A stretch of 9,521 bases of DNA from an uncultured Veillonella sp. (lineage in GTDB: Bacteria > Bacillota > Negativicutes > Veillonellales > Veillonellaceae), in assembly GCA_902477915.1 (NCBI GenBank), contig CABSJA010000054.1, positions 1-9,521 of the forward strand. The letters are read 5' to 3'. Positions 1 to 6,117 of this stretch are shown one piece after another; the stretch's first letter is position 1, and every line of letters starts with the position of its first letter. The notes under the pieces were generated by a model that was not told where the DNA came from, did no database searches, and saw only the letters and a list, made by a program, of their open reading frames with translations. The translations under genes and the position numbers were made by a program.

Positions 1-415
1 GAGTAAAATTATGTTTAAAATACGTTTCTATGTTGGATAGTACCTCTTCATCTTCTAGTGTTTCGCAAATCTTAGTTTGAATATCGTCTTCACTAAAGAT
101 TTCCTCTTCATATCCCTCCACAAATGGATAGGCAAGCTCCGCTAAATTTTCATCATTAAAAATATCCTGCAATGGTTTATTTTTAAAATCAAACCCTAAC
201 GTAACAGTATCGCCAGGAACAAATACAAAGTCTATACCATCATGTGAACGATAAACTGCCGTATATGTGGATTGTCTAAATGCAGCAAAATGTTTAAAAG
301 ATATTAATTCTAGATTATATATTTCTCCAATCTGATATAACATTTCCTCCTTATCACTAATAGATAAAAGATCATATTGGGGATTATATAATTTTTTGAT
401 GGGAAAAGACCTCAT
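1..415 (-). CDS. Unrecognised acidic protein, 5' part only (C-terminus beyond left edge)
   Basis: An open frame of 138 codons runs off the left edge without a stop. The start ATG (415-413) follows a good ribosome binding site, AGGAGAGGTG, at 421-430. The protein begins MRSFPIKKLYNPQYDLL and looks soluble, with no signal peptide or membrane segment. Residues 63-76 (FVFVPGDTVTLGFD) form a hydrophobic strand plus Pro-Gly turn. This weakly recalls the first strand of formylglycine-generating-enzyme/SUMF1-type domains (FVxIPGGxFxMG), but no other family feature can be checked in the visible part. Residues 99-124 are strongly acidic (GYEEEIFSEDD, then ETLEDEE). It lies downstream of the aldehyde dehydrogenase terminator and has its own candidate promoter, so it is probably a separate transcription unit. 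I do not recognise the gene; the coding call is solid but the function is unknown. Confidence 0.8.
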   Translation of the reverse strand, partial: MRSFPIKKLYNPQYDLLSISDKEEMLYQIGEIYNLELISFKHFAAFRQSTYTAVYRSHDGIDFVFVPGDTVTLGFDFKNKPLQDIFNDENLAELAYPFVEGYEEEIFSEDDIQTKICETLEDEEVLSNIETYFKHNFT

Positions 416-420
416 TATTT

Positions 421-430
421 CACCTCTCCT
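421..430 (-). promoter_or_regulatory. Ribosome binding site of the left-edge partial gene
   Basis: AGGAGAGGTG reads on the minus strand five bases before the ATG at 415. It fixes the start of a gene whose end is not visible and supports that open frame being real. Confidence 0.75.
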
Positions 431-505
431 TATTTTTACACATATACGTACACAACAATTATTCGAATCCTCTTTATCGTAAAAGTGTATTGTATCTATA
501 ACAAT

Positions 506-534
506 ATTATAATGAATAACACAAAAGGCACCAA
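506..534 (-). promoter_or_regulatory. Candidate sigma-A-type promoter for the left-edge gene
   Basis: A perfect -10 box TATAAT (511-506) sits 17 bases downstream of TTGGTG (534-529), which matches the -35 consensus in its first three bases. The -35 hexamer lies inside one arm of the terminator hairpin of the preceding aldehyde dehydrogenase gene. The predicted transcript would carry a leader of roughly 80 bases. This is pattern matching by eye and has not been tested. Confidence 0.4.
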
Positions 535-551
535 TAATTAAATTGGTGCCT
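526..551. terminator. Bidirectional intrinsic terminator after the aldehyde dehydrogenase gene
   Basis: Perfect 9-bp arms GGCACCAAT (527-535) and ATTGGTGCC (542-550) flank a 6-base loop, with one more A-T pair outside. On the minus strand the stem is followed by TTTTGTG, a U-rich tail, 36 bases beyond the aldehyde dehydrogenase stop codon. On the plus strand the tail is weaker (TCTTTATTAT). Confidence 0.85.
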
Positions 552-586
552 CTTTATTATAGTTTATTGGAGAGATTCATATTTTA

Positions 587-2071
587 TTAATCTAAATTGT
601 AGAATCCAGATGGTTTATCACTCAAGTTGATAATGATGTTTTTCATTTGAGTGTAGTGTTCAAGGATAACTTTATGAGTTTCACGGCCGATACCAGATTG
701 TTTGTAGCCACCGAATGGTGCACCTGCTGGGATGGAGTTATATGTATTAACCCACATACGACCTGTTTCGATTGCACGAGCTACGCGGATGGCACGGTTA
801 AGGTTTTGCGTGAATACGCCACCGCCAAGACCGTATAAGCTGTCATTAGCTTGTTCGATCACTTCTTCTTCGCTGTGGAATTTAATAACAACAGCTACAG
901 GACCGAAGATTTCTTCGCGAGCTACGCGCATATCGTTTGTAGCGTCTACGATAAGTGTAGGTCTAATGAAGCAACCTTTACCAAGTTCGCCGTCAGTAAC
1001 GCGTACACCACCAGCTGCAATGCGAGCGCCTTCTTCTTTAGCAAGTTCTACATAGCTAAGTACTTTCTCAACTTGTGCTTCGTAAATCAAAGAACCAAGT
1101 TGTGTAGATTCTTCCCAAGGTAAACCAACTTTTACTTTATCAAATAGTGCGGAAAGTTCAGCTACGAATTTATCATAAATTGTATCTTGTACGAAGATAC
1201 GGGAACCTGCGCAGCATACTTGACCTTGGTTGAAGAGGATGCCGAGCATTGCCCCATCAAGAGCTTGTTTCCAGTTTGCATCTTCAAAGAAGATATTCGC
1301 AGATTTACCACCTAATTCCAATGTAGCTGGAATCAAGCGTTCAGATGCTGCTTTATATACATCAAGACCTACTTCTGTAGAGCCTGTGAAAGCAAGTTTG
1401 CTGAAGCCAGGATGATCAAGGATATATTGACCAGATTTAGAGCCTTTACCAGTTACGATGTTCACAACGCCTGCTGGCAAGATGTCTTTCAAAATATCGC
1501 CTAATACTAAAAGGCTAAGGGATGTATGGCTAGAAGGTTTAATAACAACTGTACAACCTGCTGCAAGAGCTGGTGCCAATTTCCAAGCAGCCATTAGGAA
1601 TGGGAAGTTCCAAGGTACGACTTGACCTACAACGCCAATCGGTTCACGAACGATGAGGCTCAATGTATTTTCGTCAAATACTTGTGCAGAACCTTCTTCG
1701 GAACGAAGCACGCCAGCGAAGTAACGGAAATGGTCAGCGCCAAGTGGAATATCTACATTCAAAGTTTCACGGATTGGTTTACCATTGTCATATGTTTCAA
1801 CTTGTGCCAAATACTCTTTATGAGCATCGATAGCGTCAGCAATTTTTAACAAGTAATCAGCGCGATCTACTTGAGATACTGTTTTCCAAGTTTTGAAAGC
1901 TTCTGTTGCAGCGTCTACTGCTTTATCAACATCGTCTTTCGTAGCCTCTGCACAGATAGCGAGTTGTTCGCCATTAGCAGGGTTATATACATTGAATTCG
2001 GCGCCGTCAGATGCAGCTACCCATTCATTATTAATTAAAAGTCCATATCTTTCTTTAAGGTTCAAGCTCAT
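587..2071 (-). CDS. NAD(P)-dependent aldehyde dehydrogenase (ALDH superfamily)
   Basis: A 494-residue enzyme, the usual family length, that oxidises an aldehyde to its carboxylic acid using NAD(P)+ in the cytoplasm. Motifs visible: Rossmann-fold PWNFP (153-157, including the oxyanion-hole Asn155), cofactor-binding KPSS (Lys178), FTGSTEVG (228-235), the general base in LELGGKS (Glu252), the catalytic cysteine in FNQGQVCCAG (Cys286 by alignment with human ALDH2), and EEIFGPV (Glu387, Phe389). The C-terminus, SDKPSGFYNLD, resembles the acetaldehyde/AldB/ExaC-like branch. Substrate cannot be fixed from sequence, and no alcohol dehydrogenase or other pathway gene lies beside it. The frame stays open to an ATG at 2167, but that start has no ribosome binding site and would add 32 residues before the family N-terminus. 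The ATG at 2071 follows AGGAGG at 7 bases, so I chose it. It is monocistronic, with terminators on both sides and an operator-like repeat upstream. Confidence 0.95.
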   Translation of the reverse strand: MSLNLKERYGLLINNEWVAASDGAEFNVYNPANGEQLAICAEATKDDVDKAVDAATEAFKTWKTVSQVDRADYLLKIADAIDAHKEYLAQVETYDNGKPIRETLNVDIPLGADHFRYFAGVLRSEEGSAQVFDENTLSLIVREPIGVVGQVVPWNFPFLMAAWKLAPALAAGCTVVIKPSSHTSLSLLVLGDILKDILPAGVVNIVTGKGSKSGQYILDHPGFSKLAFTGSTEVGLDVYKAASERLIPATLELGGKSANIFFEDANWKQALDGAMLGILFNQGQVCCAGSRIFVQDTIYDKFVAELSALFDKVKVGLPWEESTQLGSLIYEAQVEKVLSYVELAKEEGARIAAGGVRVTDGELGKGCFIRPTLIVDATNDMRVAREEIFGPVAVVIKFHSEEEVIEQANDSLYGLGGGVFTQNLNRAIRVARAIETGRMWVNTYNSIPAGAPFGGYKQSGIGRETHKVILEHYTQMKNIIINLSDKPSGFYNLD

Positions 2072-2078
2072 AGCATTA

Positions 2079-2084
2079 CCTCCT
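2079..2084 (-). promoter_or_regulatory. Ribosome binding site that sets the aldehyde dehydrogenase start
   Basis: A perfect AGGAGG lies 7 bases before the ATG at 2071. The only upstream in-frame ATG (2167) has no comparable site, so this motif decides in favour of the 494-residue product. Confidence 0.85.
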
Positions 2085-2101
2085 ATGTAGGAATATAGAT
2101 T

Positions 2102-2116
2102 GAGGAAGATTTCCTC
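2102..2116. repeat. Short hairpin in the aldehyde dehydrogenase leader
   Basis: GAGGAA and TTCCTC form perfect 6-bp arms around a 3-base loop, 18 bases upstream of the ribosome binding site. On the minus-strand transcript one arm contains GAGGAA, a purine tract resembling a Shine-Dalgarno sequence. It could be a small leader stem or a decoy ribosome site, or it could be chance; the sequence alone cannot separate these. Confidence 0.35.
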
Positions 2117-2155
2117 TGTGATTTCATCATACGCCTTATATCTAAATATTTCAAT

Positions 2156-2181
2156 CAGATATATCATTTTCGATATATCTG
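2156..2181. promoter_or_regulatory. Perfect 10-bp inverted repeat, candidate operator of the aldehyde dehydrogenase gene
   Basis: Arms CAGATATATC (2156-2165) and GATATATCTG (2172-2181) are perfect complements separated by 6 bases. The element begins about two bases after the transcription start predicted from the -10 box at 2191-2196, a position where a bound repressor would block initiation or early elongation. It would also fold as a leader hairpin in RNA, but it has no U-tract, which argues against a terminator. The arms are AT-rich, which lowers the weight of a chance match only a little. The binding protein is unknown and no regulator gene is adjacent. Confidence 0.5.
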
Positions 2182-2190
2182 TTCTGCATT

Positions 2191-2219
2191 ATTATACATA
2201 GTTTTAAGTTATATAGAAA
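2191..2219 (-). promoter_or_regulatory. Candidate promoter of the aldehyde dehydrogenase gene
   Basis: A perfect TATAAT (2196-2191) has a weak -35 match, TTTCTA (2219-2214), at 17-base spacing. The -35 position overlaps the U-tract side of the upstream tex terminator. The weak -35 would suit a promoter that needs an activator or is tightly regulated, but that is inference. The predicted start lies near 2183, giving a leader of about 110 bases. Confidence 0.45.
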
Positions 2220-2255
2220 AACCGCACCCTCAAAATCCATAGAGAGTGCGGTTTT
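2217..2255. terminator. Strong bidirectional intrinsic terminator after tex
   Basis: Twelve-base arms AACCGCACCCTC (2220-2231) and GAGAGTGCGGTT (2242-2253) pair fully with one G-T wobble and close a 10-base loop; A-T pairs extend the stem outward. On the minus strand the stem runs into GGTTTTTCTATAT, a classic U-tract, about 65 bases past the tex stop codon. On the plus strand the stem is followed by TTTTGTG. It most likely ends the recQ-thyA-folA-tex transcript. Confidence 0.9.
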
Positions 2256-2318
2256 GTGTACGATGACTTTTAGTCAAAAGTATTTCTCAATAATATAATT
2301 CAATTGATACTAATTGTT

Positions 2319-4589
2319 CTACCGACCACCATTGTTACGATTATTATTACGGTTATTGTTACGATTGTTGTTTCGACGTTGTCCATTGTTATTTCTATTG
2401 CGGTTATTATCGTTATTCTTTGGTTTTTCTGGTTGTAATGCTTTTACAGATAAACCGATACGATTACGTTTTACATCAACAGAAATAATTTGAGCTTCAA
2501 TAATATCGCCTACGGCAAGTACATCAGATGGATGTTGGCGGCTGTTACAAAGTTCACTACGATGCAACAGACCATTCGTTTTAAGACCAAAGTCTACAAA
2601 GGCACCAAAATCAACTACGTTGTGAACCGTACCTTTTACAACAGTACCAACTTGAATATCTTCAAGGCTTACCACATGTTTTCTAGTAAGTGGTGCTGGC
2701 AAGTCCTCACGAGGGTCACGACCTGGTTTAGCCAAAGCCCCTAAGATATCTCGTACAGTCGGTACGCCCGCATCAAGTTTGGCAGCCATTTTTCCGGCAT
2801 CTACAAGAGGTAATTTCACCTGTAACGCTTCTAATTGTCCTTTATCTTGCAAATCTTTTAAGGAAAAACCTAATTCACCAATAATGCGTTCTGCCAATTC
2901 ATAGGACTCTGGATGGACAGATGTATTATCTAGTGGATTTTTACCATGTTGCAAGCGAAGGAATCCCGCACATTGCGTGAACGCCGCAGGACCTAAGCGA
3001 GGTACTTTCAACAATTCTTTACGGCTTTTAAATACACCATTCTCTTGACGGTATGCAACGATATTTTTAGCCACCGTGCTAGAGATGCCTGCAATATGTT
3101 GCAAAATAGCAGGAGATGCCGTATTGAGCTCTACCCCAACGTGGTTTACTACAGTTTCAACGACTTGATCTAAGGTATGAGTCAATTGTTTTTGGTTTAC
3201 GTCATGTTGGTATTGACCTACACCGATAGATTTAGGATCAATCTTAACAGACTCAGCCAATGGATCTTGTACACGCCGTGCAATCGATACGGCACCGCGT
3301 ATGGTTACGTCTAAATCTGGTAATTCATCAATAGCCAATTTAGAAGCAGAGTAGACAGATGCACCTGCTTCATTGGTGATGATATAATGGCAGTCTAATT
3401 TTTCCTCTTCAATCATGGTGGAAGCAAACTGCTCTGTTTCGTAGGATGCAGTACCATTACCAATAGATAAGAGAGTAACTTTGAACTTACGGATTTTATC
3501 AGCCAATACCTTTTGAGCTTCTTTGCGAAGCTTTTCACTATTCGTTAAATAGTAGGCACCGTAATCTAGCACATTACCTTGTTGGTCGATAATAGCCATC
3601 TTACAACCTGTACGGTAACCAGGGTCAAGGCCCATGATAACATGACCTGCCAAAGGCGGTTGTAACAATAGGTTCTTAAGGTTTACACCGAATACCTTGA
3701 TAGCTTGTTCATCCGCATTTTCCGTCAACTCATTGCGGATATCACGCTCTAGAGCAGGGAAAATTAGACGTTTGTACGCATCGGCTACTGCAGCCGCTTT
3801 GTAGTCTCCGAAAATAGACTTTGGATTTTTCTCTAACTGTTGCACCATGTACGCAACATACATATCACCTGGTACAGTAAGGGCTAATTTCAAAGCTCCT
3901 AATTTTTCAACACGATTAACCGCCAAGATACGGTGAGATGGCATTTGACGAACTGGTTCAGCATATTCTGCATATTGTAAGAACTGTTGTTGTACCTCTT
4001 CATCACCAGTCAACTCAGCTTGAATAAAGCCTTCGTTCCACATTTTTTTACGCAAATACGCACGGAAGTCTGCACTATCGCTAACAATTTCCGCTACGAT
4101 ATCAGAAGCACCTTGAATAGCGTCCTCTGGTGTGGGCACCTCTTCCGTTACAAATTCTTTAGCAATCTCTAAAGGATTACCAGAGGTAACTGTATCATTA
4201 AGGATCATGTCCGCTAACGGCTCCAACCCACGTTCACGGGCAATCATAGCACGGGTACGTTTCTTAGGACGATACGGCAAATAGAGATCCTCTAACTCTT
4301 GAAGCTTTGTGGCTGCTTCTAAGGACTTCATTAACTCGTCGGTCATCTTTTCTTGCTCTGTAATAGAGGCAATGATTTCTTGGCGACGTGTTTCCAAATT
4401 GCGCAGATATTTAATGCGTTCTTCAATGGTGCGCAATTGCTCATCTTGCAATTCGCCCGTTACCTCTTTACGATAACGCGCAATAAATGGCACCGTATTG
4501 CCTTCATCCAATAATTCTACGGCAGCTTGCACCTGCTTTGGCTTAACATTTAATTCACTGCCAATAATGGCAAACATTCTTTCACTCAT
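2319..4589 (-). CDS. tex: Tex family RNA-binding transcription accessory protein
   Basis: A 756-residue protein, the usual Tex size, with the full domain order: an N-terminal helical Tex domain (about 1-315, including VPFIARYRKEVTG at 33-45 and LPYRPKKRTRA at 104-114), a YqgF/RNase H-like domain beginning MGLDPGYRTGCK (319-330), tandem helix-hairpin-helix region (about 485-560, LQHIAGISSTVAKNIVAYR), and a C-terminal S1 RNA-binding domain (about 648-717, KGTVHNVVDFGAFVDFG). Tex proteins bind nucleic acid and influence transcription and gene expression; the exact role is not settled. The last 32 residues (725-756) are a low-complexity tail holding 19 Asn and 8 Arg in an RNNN-like repeat, which I take as a disordered RNA-binding extension. 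The ATG overlaps the folA stop as ATGA, with GAAAGG (4602-4597) at 7 bases spacing, so translation is probably coupled to folA. A strong hairpin follows the gene. Confidence 0.96.
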   Translation of the reverse strand: MSERMFAIIGSELNVKPKQVQAAVELLDEGNTVPFIARYRKEVTGELQDEQLRTIEERIKYLRNLETRRQEIIASITEQEKMTDELMKSLEAATKLQELEDLYLPYRPKKRTRAMIARERGLEPLADMILNDTVTSGNPLEIAKEFVTEEVPTPEDAIQGASDIVAEIVSDSADFRAYLRKKMWNEGFIQAELTGDEEVQQQFLQYAEYAEPVRQMPSHRILAVNRVEKLGALKLALTVPGDMYVAYMVQQLEKNPKSIFGDYKAAAVADAYKRLIFPALERDIRNELTENADEQAIKVFGVNLKNLLLQPPLAGHVIMGLDPGYRTGCKMAIIDQQGNVLDYGAYYLTNSEKLRKEAQKVLADKIRKFKVTLLSIGNGTASYETEQFASTMIEEEKLDCHYIITNEAGASVYSASKLAIDELPDLDVTIRGAVSIARRVQDPLAESVKIDPKSIGVGQYQHDVNQKQLTHTLDQVVETVVNHVGVELNTASPAILQHIAGISSTVAKNIVAYRQENGVFKSRKELLKVPRLGPAAFTQCAGFLRLQHGKNPLDNTSVHPESYELAERIIGELGFSLKDLQDKGQLEALQVKLPLVDAGKMAAKLDAGVPTVRDILGALAKPGRDPREDLPAPLTRKHVVSLEDIQVGTVVKGTVHNVVDFGAFVDFGLKTNGLLHRSELCNSRQHPSDVLAVGDIIEAQIISVDVKRNRIGLSVKALQPEKPKNNDNNRNRNNNGQRRNNNRNNNRNNNRNNGGR

Positions 4590-5080
4590 TTAGATGCCTT
4601 TCTGCGATAGGTTACAAAACGATGAGGATATTTGTTCTTTTCATCCACCGCGCCGTCTACAACGGATTCAATGGTGAAAGCCTCCTCTGGGAACTCTGGG
4701 AAAAATGCATCCCCTTCAAATTCGTGGTCTACTTCTGTAATGTACATCGTATCCACGTAAGGCAAGAAAGCCTCGTATACTTGAGCACCGCCGATAACAT
4801 AGGCCGCATCAAGAGTACGCGCTGCTTCTGCAGCTGCCTCAGGACTATGGAAAATCTTAACACCTTCTGGTGCATCAAAGCCCTTATCACGGGTAATCAC
4901 CCAGTGCTCACGATTTGGCAACAAGAACGGTAAACTTTCAAAGGTCTTACGGCCCATAATGATGACATGACCTGTCGTTTTCTCTTTAAAGAATTTCAAA
5001 TCATTCGGCAAGTGCCAAATCAAGGTATTATCTTTACCGATCACACGATTATGTGCTACGGCTACGATTAATGCTAACAT
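4586..5080 (-). CDS. folA: Dihydrofolate reductase
   Basis: A 164-residue enzyme that reduces dihydrofolate to tetrahydrofolate with NADPH in the cytoplasm; it is the target of trimethoprim. It begins MLALIVAVAHNRVIGKDNTL and shows the standard residues: Trp22, the active-site acid Asp27 in WHLPNDLKFFK, the cofactor loop GRKTFESLP (43-51), the GGAQVY nucleotide-binding motif (97-102) and Thr115 in the MYITEV strand (112-117). Length is typical of bacterial chromosomal forms. An in-frame TTG lies five codons upstream, but AAAGAGG (5092-5086) sits five bases before the ATG at 5080, so the ATG is the start. The gene follows thyA by 131 bases and overlaps tex by 4 bases. Nothing points to a plasmid-type resistance enzyme. 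Confidence 0.96.
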   Translation of the reverse strand: MLALIVAVAHNRVIGKDNTLIWHLPNDLKFFKEKTTGHVIIMGRKTFESLPFLLPNREHWVITRDKGFDAPEGVKIFHSPEAAAEAARTLDAAYVIGGAQVYEAFLPYVDTMYITEVDHEFEGDAFFPEFPEEAFTIESVVDGAVDEKNKYPHRFVTYRRKASK

Positions 5081-5085
5081 ACTAG

Positions 5086-5092
5086 CCTCTTT
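5086..5092 (-). promoter_or_regulatory. Ribosome binding site that sets the folA start
   Basis: AAAGAGG lies five bases before the ATG at 5080. It overlaps the codons that would follow the alternative TTG at 5095, so it supports the shorter product. Confidence 0.7.
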
Positions 5093-5211
5093 CAATTAAT
5101 GGTATATGGCAATAGTCATACATAGGATTCCAATTCGCAATGGTCATGAACATAATACTATATCTACAGCCATACGTATCATGCTATTTAACAATTATCA
5201 TGAATTTAGTG

Positions 5212-6003
5212 CTACACAGCAACAGTCATGGACAATTTACCTAGATGTTCATATCCATCTAATGTAACGTCCTCTGGTGTGAAGTCATAGAAGTCTTGTA
5301 CTTCAGGATTCACAATAATTTTCGGAGCTAGCAACGCTTGATCACGACGTGCTAATTGCTCGCGCAATGCTTCTACATGGTTTTCATAGACATGAGCATT
5401 GTTGATAACATGAGTAAATTTACCAGGTTTAAGACCTGTTACTTGGGCAATCATGCATTGTAACGCTGCATATTGAGCTGTATTAAACGGAACGCCAAGG
5501 CCCATATCGCCACTGCGTTGGATGAGCATGCAGTTCAACTTGCCATCAGCTACGTCCCATAATGTTTCATACGCACATGGTTGCAATGCCATATCATCTA
5601 AATCTTCAATATTCCACAATGTAACAATCATACGACGGCTATCAGGATCTTCCTTGATAGTCTTGATGAGATTATCAAGTTGTTTGTACTTTGCAATTTG
5701 GTACCCATAGGCCTTACCAATAGTGCCATCTTCACGCATCCACTCATCCCATACGCGCACGTTCATTTCTTGTAATTTGCGTACATCGTTAGATTGCATT
5801 TGCCAAATCCATAACAATTCTTTTACCGCCGTTTTGAAAGCTACAAATTTTGTAGTCAAAATGGGAAATTCCTCTTGTAAGTCGAATTGCATAATTTGAT
5901 GTGGCAATTTATAAGTTGCAATACCTGTACGGTTTTGACCATACGTGCCATGTTCTAAAATATTTTCAATAATACCGAGGTATTGTGTATCTGCTAGACT
6001 CAT
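5212..6003 (-). CDS. thyA: Thymidylate synthase
   Basis: A 263-residue folate-dependent enzyme that methylates dUMP to dTMP using methylenetetrahydrofolate and releases dihydrofolate, which FolA next door recycles. Key residues: Arg25 in QNRTG, Arg123-Arg124 in DSRRM (phosphate binding from the partner subunit), the catalytic nucleophile Cys143 in LQPCAYETLW, Arg163-Ser164 and Asp166 in QRSGDMGLG, Asn174 in PFN, and His204/Tyr206 in AHVYENH. The catalytic motif is PCAYE, not the PCH of Escherichia coli. Together with KELLWIWQ and NPEVQDFYDFT, this places it in the Bacillus subtilis ThyA/phage phi3T-like branch as I remember it, so it is not a damaged site. The frame extends to an ATG at 6075, but AGGGGG (6013-6008) precedes the ATG at 6003, and the shorter protein matches the family N-terminus. 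It probably shares a transcript with folA. Confidence 0.96.
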   Translation of the reverse strand: MSLADTQYLGIIENILEHGTYGQNRTGIATYKLPHQIMQFDLQEEFPILTTKFVAFKTAVKELLWIWQMQSNDVRKLQEMNVRVWDEWMREDGTIGKAYGYQIAKYKQLDNLIKTIKEDPDSRRMIVTLWNIEDLDDMALQPCAYETLWDVADGKLNCMLIQRSGDMGLGVPFNTAQYAALQCMIAQVTGLKPGKFTHVINNAHVYENHVEALREQLARRDQALLAPKIIVNPEVQDFYDFTPEDVTLDGYEHLGKLSMTVAV

Positions 6004-6007
6004 ATGT

Positions 6008-6013
6008 CCCCCT
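6008..6013 (-). promoter_or_regulatory. Ribosome binding site that sets the thyA start
   Basis: AGGGGG lies four bases before the ATG at 6003. No comparable motif precedes the upstream in-frame ATG at 6075, so the 24-residue extension MIVLYIVRYR... is rejected. Confidence 0.6.
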
Positions 6014-6117
6014 AAATCTATGTATAATACGTCGAGTAATACTAACCTATATCTTACAATATATAGTACTATCATACTAAAAAATGCATAGCACTACCAT
6101 ATATACAGTAAAATTTA

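Noticed and set aside
2072..2167. N-terminal extension of the aldehyde dehydrogenase to an ATG at 2167
   Set aside because: It has no ribosome binding site, starts inside the inverted repeat, and would add 32 residues not expected in the family. The ATG at 2071 has a perfect AGGAGG.
2264..2276. Small hairpin TGACT-TTT-AGTCA just after tex
   Set aside because: Only a 5-bp AT-rich stem with no clear U-tract. The much stronger hairpin at 2217-2255 explains termination.
5081..5211. Possible promoter or terminator between thyA and folA
   Set aside because: Only short palindromes such as ATACGTAT (5172-5179) and weak TTG-type hexamers; none forms a convincing pair or a stem with a U-tract.
6004..6075. 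24-residue N-terminal extension of ThyA
   Set aside because: It translates AT-rich intergenic sequence, lacks a ribosome binding site and is absent from the family. The start at 6003 gives the expected 263 residues.
6004..6117. Possible terminator or promoter between recQ and thyA
   Set aside because: There is a TTTTTT tract after TGCA, but no stable stem precedes it. TATTAT/TATACA boxes near 6021-6028 lack a -35 at acceptable spacing.
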